A DNA stretch of 46,381 nucleotides from DASSBR01 sp035708085 (GCA_035708085.1 DASSTE010000029.1:1-46381); one strand, 5' to 3'; numbered from the stretch's first letter, positions 15,936 to 26,875 are shown. Notes: a model not told the origin generated them from the letters alone. Translations and numbers: made by a program.

Positions 15936-17465
15936 ATGAGCGGCAATCAGAAGACGACCGGGCCTGACTTGACGGCAGGCATCCCGCGCGCCGACGTGCC
16001 GGACGGCGGCATGATCGGCGGTCACGTCGGCGACGAGAATGTGCTCGTCGCGCGCCACGGCGACGAGATGTTCGCGCTGAGCGCGAAGTGCACGCACTAC
16101 GGCGGGCCGCTCCACAAGGGGCTGGTCGCCGACGGCACCGTGCGCTGTCCGTGGCACCACGCCTGCTTCAGCCTGCGCACCGGCGAGGCCCTGGCGGCGC
16201 CGGCGCTGAATCCCGTCAGTTGCTGGCGGGTGGATGTCGAGGGCGACAAGATTTTCGTTCGTGAGCGGGTGGAACCGCCGCGGCCGCAGCGTCGACCGAA
16301 ACAGTCTCCCGAGCGCGTTCTGATCGTCGGCGGCGGTGCGGCCGGTGAAGCGGCTGCCGAGATGTTGCGCCGGGAGGGCTACGAAGGCGCGGTGATGATC
16401 CTGAGCGACGATTCGGCACCGCCCTGCGACAGACCCAATCTCTCCAAAGACTACCTCGCCGGCACCGCACAGGCTTCCTGGATTCCGCTGCGCGGCCCGA
16501 AGTATTACCAGGAACACAACATCGCGTTACGGCTGAATACGCGCGTCGAGGCGATCGACCCGGGTGCAGCGCGGGTGATCCTGGCCGACGGCACCGATCT
16601 GCATTACGGCGCGCTGCTGCTCGCGCCGGGCGCCGAACCCGTGCGGCTGAAGCTCCCCGGCGGTGATCTGCCGCACGTTCGTTACCTGCGCACGCTGGCT
16701 GATAGCGAGGCCATCATCGCCGCGGTGGACGGCGGCGCCACGCGCGCCGTGGTGATCGGCGCCAGTTTCATCGGGTTGGAAGTCGCCGCGGCGCTGCGCA
16801 ATCGCGATGTCGAAGTGCATGTCGTCGCGCCCGAGGAGCGGCCGCTGGAGCGGGTGATGGGCGAGGCGCTGGGAGACTTCATTCGCACACTGCACGAGTC
16901 GAAGGGCGTGATTTTCCACCTCGGCCAGACGGCAAGCGCGTTTGACGCCGATCACGTAACGCTGCAGAACGGCGAACGGCTGGCGGCGGACCTGGTTGTC
17001 ATGGGCGTCGGCGTGCGTCCGCGAACGGCACTGGCCGAAGCGGCGGGGCTGGAAGTCGACAACGGCGTGCTGGTGAACGAGTACCTGCAGACAAGCGCGC
17101 CAAATATTTACGCCGCCGGCGATATCGCCCGCTGGCCGGATCGCCGCACCGGCAAGCGCATTCGTGTCGAACACTGGGTCGTGGCCGAGCGGCAGGGGCA
17201 GGTTGCGGCGCGCAATATTCTCGGGGCCGAGGAGCCGTACACGGCGCCGCCTTTTTTCTGGAGTCAGCATTATGATGCTGGCATCAATTATGTCGGGCAC
17301 GCGCAGCGATGGGACCGGATTGAAACCGACGGCGATCCGCAAAACTATGACTTCACCGCGCGATTCATAAGTGGCGACCGAACGCTTGCGGTCGCGACGA
17401 TTTATCGGGATGTGGAGAGCCTGAAGGTCGAGTTGGAGATGGAGCACCAGGGGGCGCCGGCATGA
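15936..17465 (+). CDS. Rieske-type ferredoxin fused to FAD/NAD(P)H oxidoreductase (AIF/BphA4-like)
   Basis: A 509-residue fusion. Residues about 12-115 form a Rieske [2Fe-2S] domain with the ligand pairs C-T-H (CTHYGGPLHKG) and C-P-W-H (RCPWHHACF). Residues about 125-430 form a two-dinucleotide-binding-domain flavoprotein with the FAD motif IVGGGAAGEAAAEMLRREG, the NAD motif VIGASFIGLEVAAALRNR and the FAD-ribityl strand IYAAGDIA. A C-terminal reductase domain follows. The layout resembles apoptosis-inducing-factor-like and ferredoxin-reductase-like proteins that move electrons from NAD(P)H through FAD to the iron-sulfur cluster; the final acceptor is unknown. It is followed, with a four-base ATGA overlap, by a glutathione transferase gene, which suggests a joint detoxification or redox role. 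Confidence 0.93.
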   Translation: MSGNQKTTGPDLTAGIPRADVPDGGMIGGHVGDENVLVARHGDEMFALSAKCTHYGGPLHKGLVADGTVRCPWHHACFSLRTGEALAAPALNPVSCWRVDVEGDKIFVRERVEPPRPQRRPKQSPERVLIVGGGAAGEAAAEMLRREGYEGAVMILSDDSAPPCDRPNLSKDYLAGTAQASWIPLRGPKYYQEHNIALRLNTRVEAIDPGAARVILADGTDLHYGALLLAPGAEPVRLKLPGGDLPHVRYLRTLADSEAIIAAVDGGATRAVVIGASFIGLEVAAALRNRDVEVHVVAPEERPLERVMGEALGDFIRTLHESKGVIFHLGQTASAFDADHVTLQNGERLAADLVVMGVGVRPRTALAEAAGLEVDNGVLVNEYLQTSAPNIYAAGDIARWPDRRTGKRIRVEHWVVAERQGQVAARNILGAEEPYTAPPFFWSQHYDAGINYVGHAQRWDRIETDGDPQNYDFTARFISGDRTLAVATIYRDVESLKVELEMEHQGAPA

Positions 17466-18175
17466 GCTACGAACTGTACTATTGGCCGGGCATTCAGGGG
17501 CGCGGCGAATTCGTGCGCCTCGCGCTGGAGGAGGCCGGCGCCGAATATGTCGATGTCGCCCGCGATGAGGGCGCCGCGGCGATTCAGGCGGTGCTGTTCA
17601 ACAATGGCGCGCCGCGCCCAGGTTTTGCTCCGCCGGTGCTGAAAGACGGCGATCTGCTGATCGCGCAGACGGCGAACATCCTGATGTACCTCGGCGCCCG
17701 GCACGATCTTGCACCGGCGGACGAGGCGGGACGCTTATGGGAGCATCAGTTGCAGCTCACGATCGCCGATTGGGTCGTGGAGGCGCACGATACACACCAT
17801 CCGCTTGGCGGGGCGCTTTATTACGAAGATCAGACGGAGGCGGCACAGCGGCGGTCGGAAGTTTTCCGCGAGCAGCGGATCCCGAAGTTCATGCGCTACT
17901 TCGAGATCGTGCTGGAGCGCAACGCGGCCGGCGGCGGCTATCTGATCGGCGACAACGTGACCTGTGCGGACCTGTCACTGTTTCAGATGATCGACGGGCT
18001 GAACTATGCGTTTCCGCGCGCGATGAAGCGCATCGCGAGTGACTATCCGCAGGTGGTGGCATTGCACCAGCGTGTGGCGCGACGCGAGCGCGTTGCGGCA
18101 TACCTCAAGTCGGAGCGCCGCGTCCCGTTCAACGAAAGCGGCATCTTCCGGTATTACCCGGAGTTGGACGCGTAA
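17462..18175 (+). CDS. Glutathione S-transferase family protein
   Basis: A 237-residue protein with an N-terminal thioredoxin-like domain (MSYELYYWPGIQGRGEFVRL; Y7 or nearby Tyr as probable catalytic residue) and an all-helical C-terminal domain containing the ECADLSLF-like signature TCADLSLFQMIDGL. It resembles the sigma/alpha-like transferases with an inserted segment (residues 30-55) before the 'QTANILMYLG' stretch, which normally binds glutathione. It overlaps the reductase gene by four bases, so the two are translationally coupled. Substrate is unknown; conjugation of electrophiles or peroxide reduction is plausible. Confidence 0.87.
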   Translation: MSYELYYWPGIQGRGEFVRLALEEAGAEYVDVARDEGAAAIQAVLFNNGAPRPGFAPPVLKDGDLLIAQTANILMYLGARHDLAPADEAGRLWEHQLQLTIADWVVEAHDTHHPLGGALYYEDQTEAAQRRSEVFREQRIPKFMRYFEIVLERNAAGGGYLIGDNVTCADLSLFQMIDGLNYAFPRAMKRIASDYPQVVALHQRVARRERVAAYLKSERRVPFNESGIFRYYPELDA

Positions 18176-18244
18176 CGGTTACATGAGGTTCGCGAAAATC
18201 CGTTCGTGCTGAGAACGGCTGGATACGTCCGCGTTTCTTTCTGT

Positions 18245-18382
18245 TCAAAGTGTTCCATTGATAGCCGCGAGCTCGCCGGCATCCAGAACCCGGTCCGCTG
18301 CCCTCGCGTTTCGCTCAATCTGCTCCGCCCTGGTCGCACCGGCAATAACGCTTGCAGACGCTCGACCGTACCCCGGTTGTGC
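18245..18382 (-). pseudogene. Aldo/keto reductase remnant (C-terminal 45 codons)
   Basis: The reverse strand reads AQPG followed by SVIAGATRAEQIERNARAAD, then RVLDAGELAAINGTL and a stop at 18245. This is the conserved C-terminal NADP-binding helix region of aldo/keto reductases, normally 'LAQPGVASVIAGATxPEQ'. A stop lies in frame two codons upstream and the rest of the 300-residue barrel is absent; an extra seven residues (YGRASAS region) interrupt the motif. It sits in the 341-base gap between the transferase and the GGDEF-EAL gene. That gap otherwise holds a short inverted repeat (CCGTTC/GAACGG at 18200-18218) resembling a degraded REP-like palindrome, and no intact gene. Confidence 0.75.
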
Positions 18383-18487
18383 TGTTTAACGACCGTTCGG
18401 CGGCCAAACAATGCCGTTCAAGCTCGGATCGGCGATGAGGGGGAGTCGTTCCTTGACGCCGGCGGGCGGTTCGAATCTACTACATCC

Positions 18488-18520
18488 ATGAAAAGTGGAA
18501 TTGGATACCCAATCCAATGA
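18488..18520 (+). other. Possible ten-codon leader peptide overlapping the GGDEF-EAL start
   Basis: ATG at 18488 opens a ten-codon frame (MKSGIGYPIQ) whose TGA overlaps the ATG of the next gene (ATGA at 18517-18520). The downstream gene has no clear ribosome site of its own, so translation of this leader might couple to it. The frame is short enough to arise by chance. Confidence 0.2.
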
Positions 18521-20655
18521 ACACAAATAACAATACGGTGCGGCGGGTAGATGAACAGCCGCGAGTTGCCGCCGAACGGGCCGTAGACGCTTACGTTTCA
18601 GGCGGAAGCAAAGACTTCGAGTCACTGTTTGACTACGCGCCGCAGCCGATGTGGCTGTATGACTTGGCAACGTTGCGCTTCCTGCGCGTCAACCGGGCGG
18701 CGATATCCTCCTACGGCTATTCCGAAGACGAATTCCTCGCGATGACGATCGAGGATTTGCGACCGCCGGAAGATCTCAATCGCTTGCGCGAGCACATCCA
18801 CGAGCAGCGCAGAAAGTCGCCTGACGAACGTGCCATTGTGTCCCCGTACTGGCGTCACATTCTGAAAGACGGGCGCATTATCTGGGTCGATATCTTCGAT
18901 CAGCTTTTCCGCTACGAGGGCCGGGATGCGGGGCTGATAGTCGCCGCCGACGTGACGGTGCGAAAGCTGACGCAGGAGCGTTTCGAAATTCAGCGCGCCT
19001 ACTTCCGCCAATTGTTCGACAGCTCGTCCGAAGCGATTCTACTGCTCGACAAGCACGATACGATCGTGGATGCGAACCAGCGATTCCTGAAACTGTTCGG
19101 CTACGACTTGCCCGAGGTGATCGGTCGGTGTATCGAACAGTTAATTGTCCCGGACGAGCGGCGGTTCGAAGTCCAGCAGAAGCGCGATGCAATACGTCTG
19201 GCAGGCTACCTGTACCGCGAGACGCAGCGCAAGCGCAAGGACGGCGTGCTGCTCGACGTGACGGTCACCGCCTATCCCATCAAGTACGAATCGGAACAGC
19301 TTGGCGCGTATCTCCTCTACAACGACATGACGGAGAAGAAAAGGCTGCTGGAGAAGGTCCGCTACCACTCCACGCATAATCCGTCGTCCGGCCTGATGAA
19401 CCGCAAGGCATTCGAAAGCCAGCTCAGGACGCTGCTGCGCAGGAAGGCCGGCAGTGACCGCTGCCACGTTTTGCTGCACGTGGCGCTGGATCAGTTCATG
19501 CTGGTCAACCGCACTTGTGGACAGCAGGCGAGCAAGCGGCTGCTCAAGCAGGTGACGGACTTTATCCGCGCGCGGATGGGGTCGGACCAGATTGCACATC
19601 TATACGGAGACGAATTCGGCATACTGCTGTCCGACACACGTCCGGAGGACGCGCAAAATGTTGCGCGTGCGCTTGCCGACGACATTGCCGCCATCGTTTT
19701 TCGCTGGAACGACCAAGTCTATCGGATTGGTGCGAACATCGGCGGCATCATGCTCCGCGCGTCGACCGATGCACGAAAGGCGCTGTCATTGGCCGAGATG
19801 GCGTGCCAAGTCGCGAAGGAAAAGGGGCCGAACAAGATTCATCTCGCCGAAATCGACGATCAGGAAACGGTACGCCGGCGGCACGAGGTGCACTGGTTGT
19901 CGGAAATACACGAGGCGCTGGAAAGCGGCCGTTTTGTGTTGTATGCACAGCAAATCGTGCCCATCGCTCGCGAGAGTGGAAAGTCATATCCGTACGATTA
20001 CGAAATTCTGGTCAGGATGCTGGACCAGAATGGCAACATCGTCCCGCCCGGTCAGTTCATTCCGGTTGCGGAACGCTTTCGGCTGATGGCGCAGGTGGAT
20101 CGGCAGGTGCTGAGCCACCTGTTCCATATGCTTGGCGATAGGGCGGACGGCAAGGCGGGTTTCCATGGCCGTGTGTGCGTGAACTTATCCGGCGAGACAC
20201 TCGGCGACGAGGAATTTTCCGACTACATCAAAAAGCAGTTCCAGCGCTACCACGTGGCGCCGGAGAACATTTGCTTTGAAGTCACCGAAACGGCTGCAAT
20301 TCAGAACATCGACGCTGCGGCGCGGTTCGTCAGCGACATGCAGTCGATGGGCGCGAAGATCGCGCTCGACGATTTCGGCAGCGGCATGTCGTCGTTCCGC
20401 TACCTGCGCGAGCTGCCGATCGATTACCTCAAGATCGACGGGCTGTTTATCCGGGAAATTCTCGACAACGACACCGATCGGGCGATGACTGAAGCCATCA
20501 GCCGGATGGCGCAGGCGCTCGGTATCGGCACGATCGCGGAATGCGTCGAGGATCCGAAGGTGCTCGCCTGCCTGCGCGAGCTGAACATCGATTACGCGCA
20601 GGGTTTCGCGATTCACCGGCCCGAGCCGCTGACGCTCGAGATGCTTGGCAACTGA
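18517..20655 (+). CDS. PAS-PAS-GGDEF-EAL cyclic-di-GMP protein, probably a phosphodiesterase
   Basis: A 712-residue soluble protein with two PAS domains (about 33-150 and 160-275), a GGDEF domain (about 280-445) and an EAL domain (about 455-705). The GGDEF motif is YGDEF (363-367) and the usual 'DPLTGLPNR' is NPSSGLMNR, so cyclase activity is doubtful. The EAL motif is EIL (496-498), but the other catalytic parts are intact: NLSGE, the Glu of FEVTETAAI, DDFGSGMSSF, YLKIDG, the Glu of AECVED and AQGF. I expect it degrades cyclic-di-GMP, with PAS sensing and a regulatory GGDEF. No good ribosome site is seen, and a ten-codon leader overlaps the start. It is a single gene, convergent with the acetyltransferase. 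Confidence 0.93.
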   Translation: MNTNNNTVRRVDEQPRVAAERAVDAYVSGGSKDFESLFDYAPQPMWLYDLATLRFLRVNRAAISSYGYSEDEFLAMTIEDLRPPEDLNRLREHIHEQRRKSPDERAIVSPYWRHILKDGRIIWVDIFDQLFRYEGRDAGLIVAADVTVRKLTQERFEIQRAYFRQLFDSSSEAILLLDKHDTIVDANQRFLKLFGYDLPEVIGRCIEQLIVPDERRFEVQQKRDAIRLAGYLYRETQRKRKDGVLLDVTVTAYPIKYESEQLGAYLLYNDMTEKKRLLEKVRYHSTHNPSSGLMNRKAFESQLRTLLRRKAGSDRCHVLLHVALDQFMLVNRTCGQQASKRLLKQVTDFIRARMGSDQIAHLYGDEFGILLSDTRPEDAQNVARALADDIAAIVFRWNDQVYRIGANIGGIMLRASTDARKALSLAEMACQVAKEKGPNKIHLAEIDDQETVRRRHEVHWLSEIHEALESGRFVLYAQQIVPIARESGKSYPYDYEILVRMLDQNGNIVPPGQFIPVAERFRLMAQVDRQVLSHLFHMLGDRADGKAGFHGRVCVNLSGETLGDEEFSDYIKKQFQRYHVAPENICFEVTETAAIQNIDAAARFVSDMQSMGAKIALDDFGSGMSSFRYLRELPIDYLKIDGLFIREILDNDTDRAMTEAISRMAQALGIGTIAECVEDPKVLACLRELNIDYAQGFAIHRPEPLTLEMLGN

Positions 20656-20662
20656 AGCGGCG

Positions 20663-21147
20663 TTAACCGGAAAGATCAAGCGCCCAGGTTTCGCCGATCA
20701 GACCTTCGCCGAACAGCTGGTGCGGCTCAGAATGAACCCGCCGGAAGCCCGCGCGTTCATACAGCCGGCGCGCGTCCAGCAGAATGCTGTTCGTCCACAG
20801 CTCGATCTTTCGGTAGCCGGCCTCGCGTGCAAAGCCCACGCATTCTTCCACCAGCCGCCGGCCGAGCCCGGCGCCCCGCGCTTCCGGCTCCACCAGCAGC
20901 AGCCGCAGCTTGGCGACATCATCCGAATGTTTTGCCAGCATAATGCTGCCGACGACGCGACCGTCGCGCTCGGCGATCCAGCAGCGCTCGCGTGCTGAGT
21001 CCGCATGCTGTATGAATTGCGCGACCACGCCCGCCACCAGCGCTTCGAAGCGCATATCCCAGCCATACTCCTGCGCATACAGCGCGCCATGTCGGTACAC
21101 GATCCAGCCGAAGTCGCCGGGGCGCGGCGCGCGAAGAATGGTATCGG

Positions 21148-21151
<4 letters not shown>
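20663..21151 (-). CDS. GNAT-family N-acetyltransferase
   Basis: A 162-residue GNAT protein. The acetyl-CoA-binding loop is EPEARGAGLGRRLVEECVGF (fits the R/Q-x-x-G-x-G/A pattern), preceded by beta strands VGSIMLAKH and KLRLLLVEP and followed by the C-terminal pair typical of acetyltransferases (KIELWTNSILLDARRLYERA, GFRRV). This layout is common in enzymes that acetylate small amines or antibiotics, but the substrate is not known. Its ATG overlaps the uup stop codon by four bases (ATGA), so it is the second gene of that operon. Confidence 0.9.
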
Positions 21152-23043
<1,892 letters not shown>

Positions 23044-23052
23044 CAGGCAGGC

Positions 23053-23058
23053 ATTATA
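23053..23058 (-). promoter_or_regulatory. Perfect -10 box 9 bases before the uup start
   Basis: The reverse strand has TATAAT (23058 to 23053) nine bases upstream of the uup ATG at 23043. Transcription would start at or within a few bases of the start codon. No good -35 box is found, as the upstream DNA is the terminator of rpoH. No ribosome site exists. Promoter function is inferred. Confidence 0.4.
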
Positions 23059-23086
23059 AAAGCAAAGCCCGGCACGAGGCCGGGCT
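23057..23086 (-). terminator. Rho-independent terminator of rpoH
   Basis: Stem AGCCCGGC (23066-23073) with GCCGGGCT (23079-23086) and a five-base loop. On the reverse strand the stem is followed by TTTGCTTTTAT. It lies between the rpoH stop and uup, so it should end rpoH transcripts and separate the two genes. Confidence 0.88.
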
Positions 23087-23097
23087 GAATTTCTATT

Positions 23098-23125
23098 CCC
23101 TCTCTCCACAGGGAGAGGGTCAGGG
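23098..23125. repeat. REP-like palindrome of the CCCTCTCCC family, short copy
   Basis: CCCTCTC (23098-23104) pairs with GAGAGGG (23113-23119), followed by TCAGGGCG. The same sequence type, in a longer double form, occurs at 33872-33950. It lies just 3' of rpoH. Confidence 0.7.
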
Positions 23126-23128
23126 CGC

Positions 23129-23995
<867 letters not shown>

Positions 23996-24028
23996 GTCGA
24001 ATATCCTCCTGAAGGTGGACAGTACAGT

Positions 24029-24055
24029 TTAGCACTCGGTGACTTAGAGTGCTAA
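24029..24055. promoter_or_regulatory. CIRCE element (HrcA operator) upstream of rpoH
   Basis: TTAGCACTC (24029-24037), a nine-base spacer, and GAGTGCTAA (24047-24055) form the exact CIRCE consensus. It ends 34 bases before the rpoH ATG on the reverse strand, in the leader or core promoter. HrcA bound here would repress rpoH until heat inactivates it. The match is perfect over all 18 arm positions. Confidence 0.95.
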
Positions 24056-24080
24056 CGGGGTGGTTGGTTCCCGTGTACCC

Positions 24081-24160
24081 AGGACTGAGTCGCCAGGACT
24101 GAGTCGCCAGGACTGAGTAAAGAAGTACATCCCCTATTCTTGACTTAGTCCTGGCGACTA
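24081..24160. repeat. Palindromic repeat built of 14-base units, copy 1 (between ftsX and rpoH)
   Basis: Units of CGCCAGGACTGAGT stand head to tail at 24091-24104 and 24105-24118, with a partial unit before them (24081-24090). After a 24-base core, an inverted unit ACTTAGTCCTGGCGACT (24143-24159) follows. The left arm AGTCGCCAGGACTGAGT (24102-24118) pairs with it with one mismatch, and AAGAA/TTCTT inside the core extends the stem. A second copy lies at 26916-27008. The two copies flank the ftsY-ftsE-ftsX operon. Confidence 0.85.
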
Positions 24161-24173
24161 GCGGGACTTTTTC

Positions 24174-25178
24174 CTAGGGTTCTATCTTGCCCAGATGCCG
24201 TGTCACCGCAAACCACGACCCCAGCCAGCCCAGCGCGCCGCCGGCGATCAGGAGCAGCAACACGCCGCCGAAGCTCAGCCCCTGCAGCGCGAAACCGCTG
24301 CCGTAAAGCCCGGCAAGATAGGCGACCGGACCGCTCAACTGCCACAGGGCGGTGCTGACGAGAATCCAGGCTGCGATGCCGCCGCCGATGCCGTACCAGA
24401 GGCCGGCGTACAGGAATGGCCGGCGGATGAAGCGGTCGGTCGCGCCAATCAGCTTGCTGACTTCGATTTCCTGGCGGCGATTCTCGATGTCGAGGCGGAT
24501 CGTGTTGCCGATAATGATGATGACACCGCAGGCGAACAGCACGCCGATGATCAGCACCGCGCGGTGCACGATGTCGATGATGCCGGCGAGCCGGCGCAGC
24601 CATTCCGCGTCGAGCTGCACCTTGTCCACGGCGGGGTTCTGCCGCAGCTTTTGCGCGAGTGGCTTGAGCGCCGCACCATCGCTGTCGAGCGGCGTCACGA
24701 CAAGCACCGCCGGCAGCGGGTTGTGGCCGAGCGCGTCGATGGCGGCGCCGAAGCCGGAGCGCTGGCGAAATTCGGCCAGCGCCTCGTCGGGTGTGATCAG
24801 TTTCACCGTCTTGATGCCGGACGCGCGGCTGACGTTTGCCGTGAGTTTGTGGGCGGCGTCCAGGCCCACGTCCTGCTTCAGAAACACCGACATGCGCGCT
24901 GCGCCTTCCCACGCGCCGCTCAAGGCGCGAATGTTGCTGACCAGCACGCTCATGCCGGCGGGCAGGGCAAGCGCGATGCCGATGACGGCGATGCTCAACA
25001 GGCTGGCGAACGGGTGACGCCACAGGCGGCCGAGCGTGGCGATCAGCGTCTGCGCATGGCGCGTGCCGTAACCGCGCACCTGCACGCGCCCCGGCTTGCG
25101 CTTGAGGCGCGCGCCACGCGGCCGGTTGCGGCGCAGCGGCTCGTCAGGGTCATCTAAAGGTTCAGGACGGTAGCTCAT
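24174..25178 (-). CDS. ftsX: Cell-division protein FtsX (ABC-type permease-like)
   Basis: A 334-residue inner-membrane protein. After a basic cytoplasmic N-terminus it has one membrane helix (about 55-75), a periplasmic domain (80-200) and three further helices (about 208-230, 255-282, 300-325). The motifs 'RQEIEVSKLIGATDRFIRRPFLY' and the final 'GWLGSW' region fit FtsX. With FtsE it forms a complex at the division septum that transmits ATP hydrolysis to periplasmic amidase activators. The 72-base gap to ftsE is longer than in most species. The gene is followed by a palindromic repeat before rpoH. Confidence 0.95.
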   Translation of the reverse strand: MSYRPEPLDDPDEPLRRNRPRGARLKRKPGRVQVRGYGTRHAQTLIATLGRLWRHPFASLLSIAVIGIALALPAGMSVLVSNIRALSGAWEGAARMSVFLKQDVGLDAAHKLTANVSRASGIKTVKLITPDEALAEFRQRSGFGAAIDALGHNPLPAVLVVTPLDSDGAALKPLAQKLRQNPAVDKVQLDAEWLRRLAGIIDIVHRAVLIIGVLFACGVIIIIGNTIRLDIENRRQEIEVSKLIGATDRFIRRPFLYAGLWYGIGGGIAAWILVSTALWQLSGPVAYLAGLYGSGFALQGLSFGGVLLLLIAGGALGWLGSWFAVTRHLGKIEP

Positions 25179-25250
25179 GCGGCGGCATCAAGATACCGTC
25201 CCTGGCAACTGGGGTCCTGCTTCCTGCAGGCACGACGGAGAAGGGTGGCA

Positions 25251-25925
25251 TCAGCTCGCATATTGCAGATCGGGTTCAATCATCCGTCCATGCTCCAGGC
25301 TCAGCACGCGCTTCCCGAAGCCGGCGATTAACGCATGGTCGTGGCTCGCGATCAGCACCGTGACCCCTACCTGGTTGAAGCGCAGGAACAGGTCCATGAT
25401 GTCGCGCGACAGGTCCGGGTCGAGGTTGCCGGTCGGCTCGTCGGCGATCAGGACCGCCGGCTTGTTGATAATCGCGCGGGCGATGCCGACACGCTGCTGC
25501 TCGCCGCTCGACAGCGTGACCGGGTAATCCTTTTCCTTGTCGAGCAGGCCCACCTGATCGAGCGCGGCGCGCACCGTGCGGCCGATGTCGGCAACGCCCA
25601 GGCCCTGAATGATCAGCGGCAGGGCAACGTTGTCGAACACGGTGCGGTCCGTCAGCAGCTTGTGATCCTGAAAGATGATGCCGATCTGGCGCCGGTAATG
25701 CGGAATCTGGCGACGCTTGACGGCCGACAGGTTCTGGCCGTTGACGACGACGTGGCCGCGGCTGGGGCGTTCGATCAGCGCGATCAGCTTGAGCAGCGTG
25801 CTCTTGCCGGCGCCGGAGTGGCCGGTCAGGAACGCCATTTCGCCCTGGCCGACATTGAGGCTCAGGTCGCTCAACGCGTCATGGCCGTTGGCGTAGCGCT
25901 TGCTGACGTGGTCGAAACGGATCAC
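25251..25925 (-). CDS. ftsE: Cell-division ATP-binding protein FtsE
   Basis: A 224-residue ABC ATPase that starts at a GTG: the start (GTGA) overlaps the ftsY stop codon by three bases (TGA of GAGTGA), which fixes this start. Walker A is GHSGAGKST, the signature is LSSGEQQR (second Gly replaced by Ser), Walker B is AVLIADEPTGNLD and the switch His is in ASHDH. The stretch RQIGIIFQDHKLL is typical of FtsE. It energises FtsX in septal cell-wall hydrolysis. It lies in the conserved ftsY-ftsE-ftsX operon. Confidence 0.96.
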   Translation of the reverse strand: MIRFDHVSKRYANGHDALSDLSLNVGQGEMAFLTGHSGAGKSTLLKLIALIERPSRGHVVVNGQNLSAVKRRQIPHYRRQIGIIFQDHKLLTDRTVFDNVALPLIIQGLGVADIGRTVRAALDQVGLLDKEKDYPVTLSSGEQQRVGIARAIINKPAVLIADEPTGNLDPDLSRDIMDLFLRFNQVGVTVLIASHDHALIAGFGKRVLSLEHGRMIEPDLQYAS

Positions 25926-26875
25926 TCGTCTGTCTCGCCGGTAGCCAGTATTGCGCTGGCAAAGTCGTGTGCGTTGAACACGTCGAGGTCGTCGGCGCTC
26001 TCGCCGACGCCGATGTAGCGGATCGGGATGCCGAATCGATTCGCGATCGCGATCAGCACGCCGCCCTTGGCGGTGCCATCGAGCTTGGTGATGACCAGCC
26101 CGGATACATCGACTGCGTCGTGAAACTGCCCGGCCTGCACCAGCGCGTTCTGGCCGGTGCCGGCATCCAGCACCAGCAGCGTTTCGTGCGGCGCGCCGGC
26201 GTCGACCTTGCCGAGCACCCGGCGGATCTTCTTCAGTTCGTCCATCAGCCCGGATTGCGTGTGCAGCCGCCCGGCGGTGTCGACCAGCAGCACGTCGCAC
26301 CGGCGGGCACGCGCGGCTTCGAGCGCATCGAACGCCACCGCCGCCGGATCGGAATCGGGCTTTTGCGCGATCACCGGCACGTCGAGGCGCTGACCCCAGG
26401 CCTTGAGCTGGTCGATCGCAGCGGCACGGAACGTGTCCGCCGCGGCGAGCATGACCTTGTGGCCGTCGCGCTTGAAGCGCGCGGCGAGCTTGCCGGTGGT
26501 AGTGGTTTTGCCGGTGCCGTTGATGCCGGTGACGAGAATCACGAACGGCTTATGAGTCCGGTCGATTTCGAGCGGCGCTTCGACCGGCGCGAGCATCGCC
26601 GTCAGGCTGTTCACGAGGCTCGCGCGAACATTGTCGGTGTCGGTCAGCTTGCCGCGCTTCGCGTCCTGCTTGAGTGTCTCGACGATTTCGCGGCTGGCAT
26701 CGACGCCCACATCCGCGAGCAGCAGCTCGGTTTCCAATTCTTCGAGTACCGCTTCCTCGATCCGGCCGCGATTCGGCGCAAGCCGCGCGAAGTCGAACGC
26801 GAGCCAGCTCCGGCCGCGGTTGAGCGACGTGCGCAGACGGTTGAAAAAGCCGGGATTTCGAGGTTTGTCGGGCAT
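25922..26875 (-). CDS. ftsY: Signal-recognition-particle receptor FtsY
   Basis: A 317-residue SRP-type GTPase. The N domain (about 10-100) has the helix pair around LEELETELLLADVGVDASRE; the G domain has the P-loop GINGTGKTTTTGKLA, DTFRAAAIDQLKAWG, DTAGRLHTQ, TKLDGTAKGG and the closing GVGESADDLDVF. The long acidic N-terminal domain of E. coli FtsY is absent, so it attaches to the membrane mainly through its basic N-terminus. It brings ribosome complexes with nascent membrane proteins to the translocon. First gene of the operon with ftsE and ftsX. Confidence 0.97.
   Translation of the reverse strand: MPDKPRNPGFFNRLRTSLNRGRSWLAFDFARLAPNRGRIEEAVLEELETELLLADVGVDASREIVETLKQDAKRGKLTDTDNVRASLVNSLTAMLAPVEAPLEIDRTHKPFVILVTGINGTGKTTTTGKLAARFKRDGHKVMLAAADTFRAAAIDQLKAWGQRLDVPVIAQKPDSDPAAVAFDALEAARARRCDVLLVDTAGRLHTQSGLMDELKKIRRVLGKVDAGAPHETLLVLDAGTGQNALVQAGQFHDAVDVSGLVITKLDGTAKGGVLIAIANRFGIPIRYIGVGESADDLDVFNAHDFASAILATGETDE

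Noticed and set aside
15849..16517. Long upstream extension of the YihY gene
   Set aside because: The extension lies antisense to the Rieske/FAD reductase and has no family features, while the ATG at 15848 has a strong ribosome site.
18200..18218. Terminator after the glutathione transferase gene
   Set aside because: The CCGTTC/GAACGG stem is short and has no T-run; it looks more like a worn-down REP-type palindrome.
24056..24120. A clear sigma-70 or sigma-32 promoter for rpoH near the CIRCE element
   Set aside because: Only poor -35/-10 pairs were found; I list the operator but no promoter.
24081..24160. CRISPR-like direct repeats
   Set aside because: The 14-base units abut with no spacers and the far side holds an inverted unit, so this is a palindromic repeat and not a CRISPR array.
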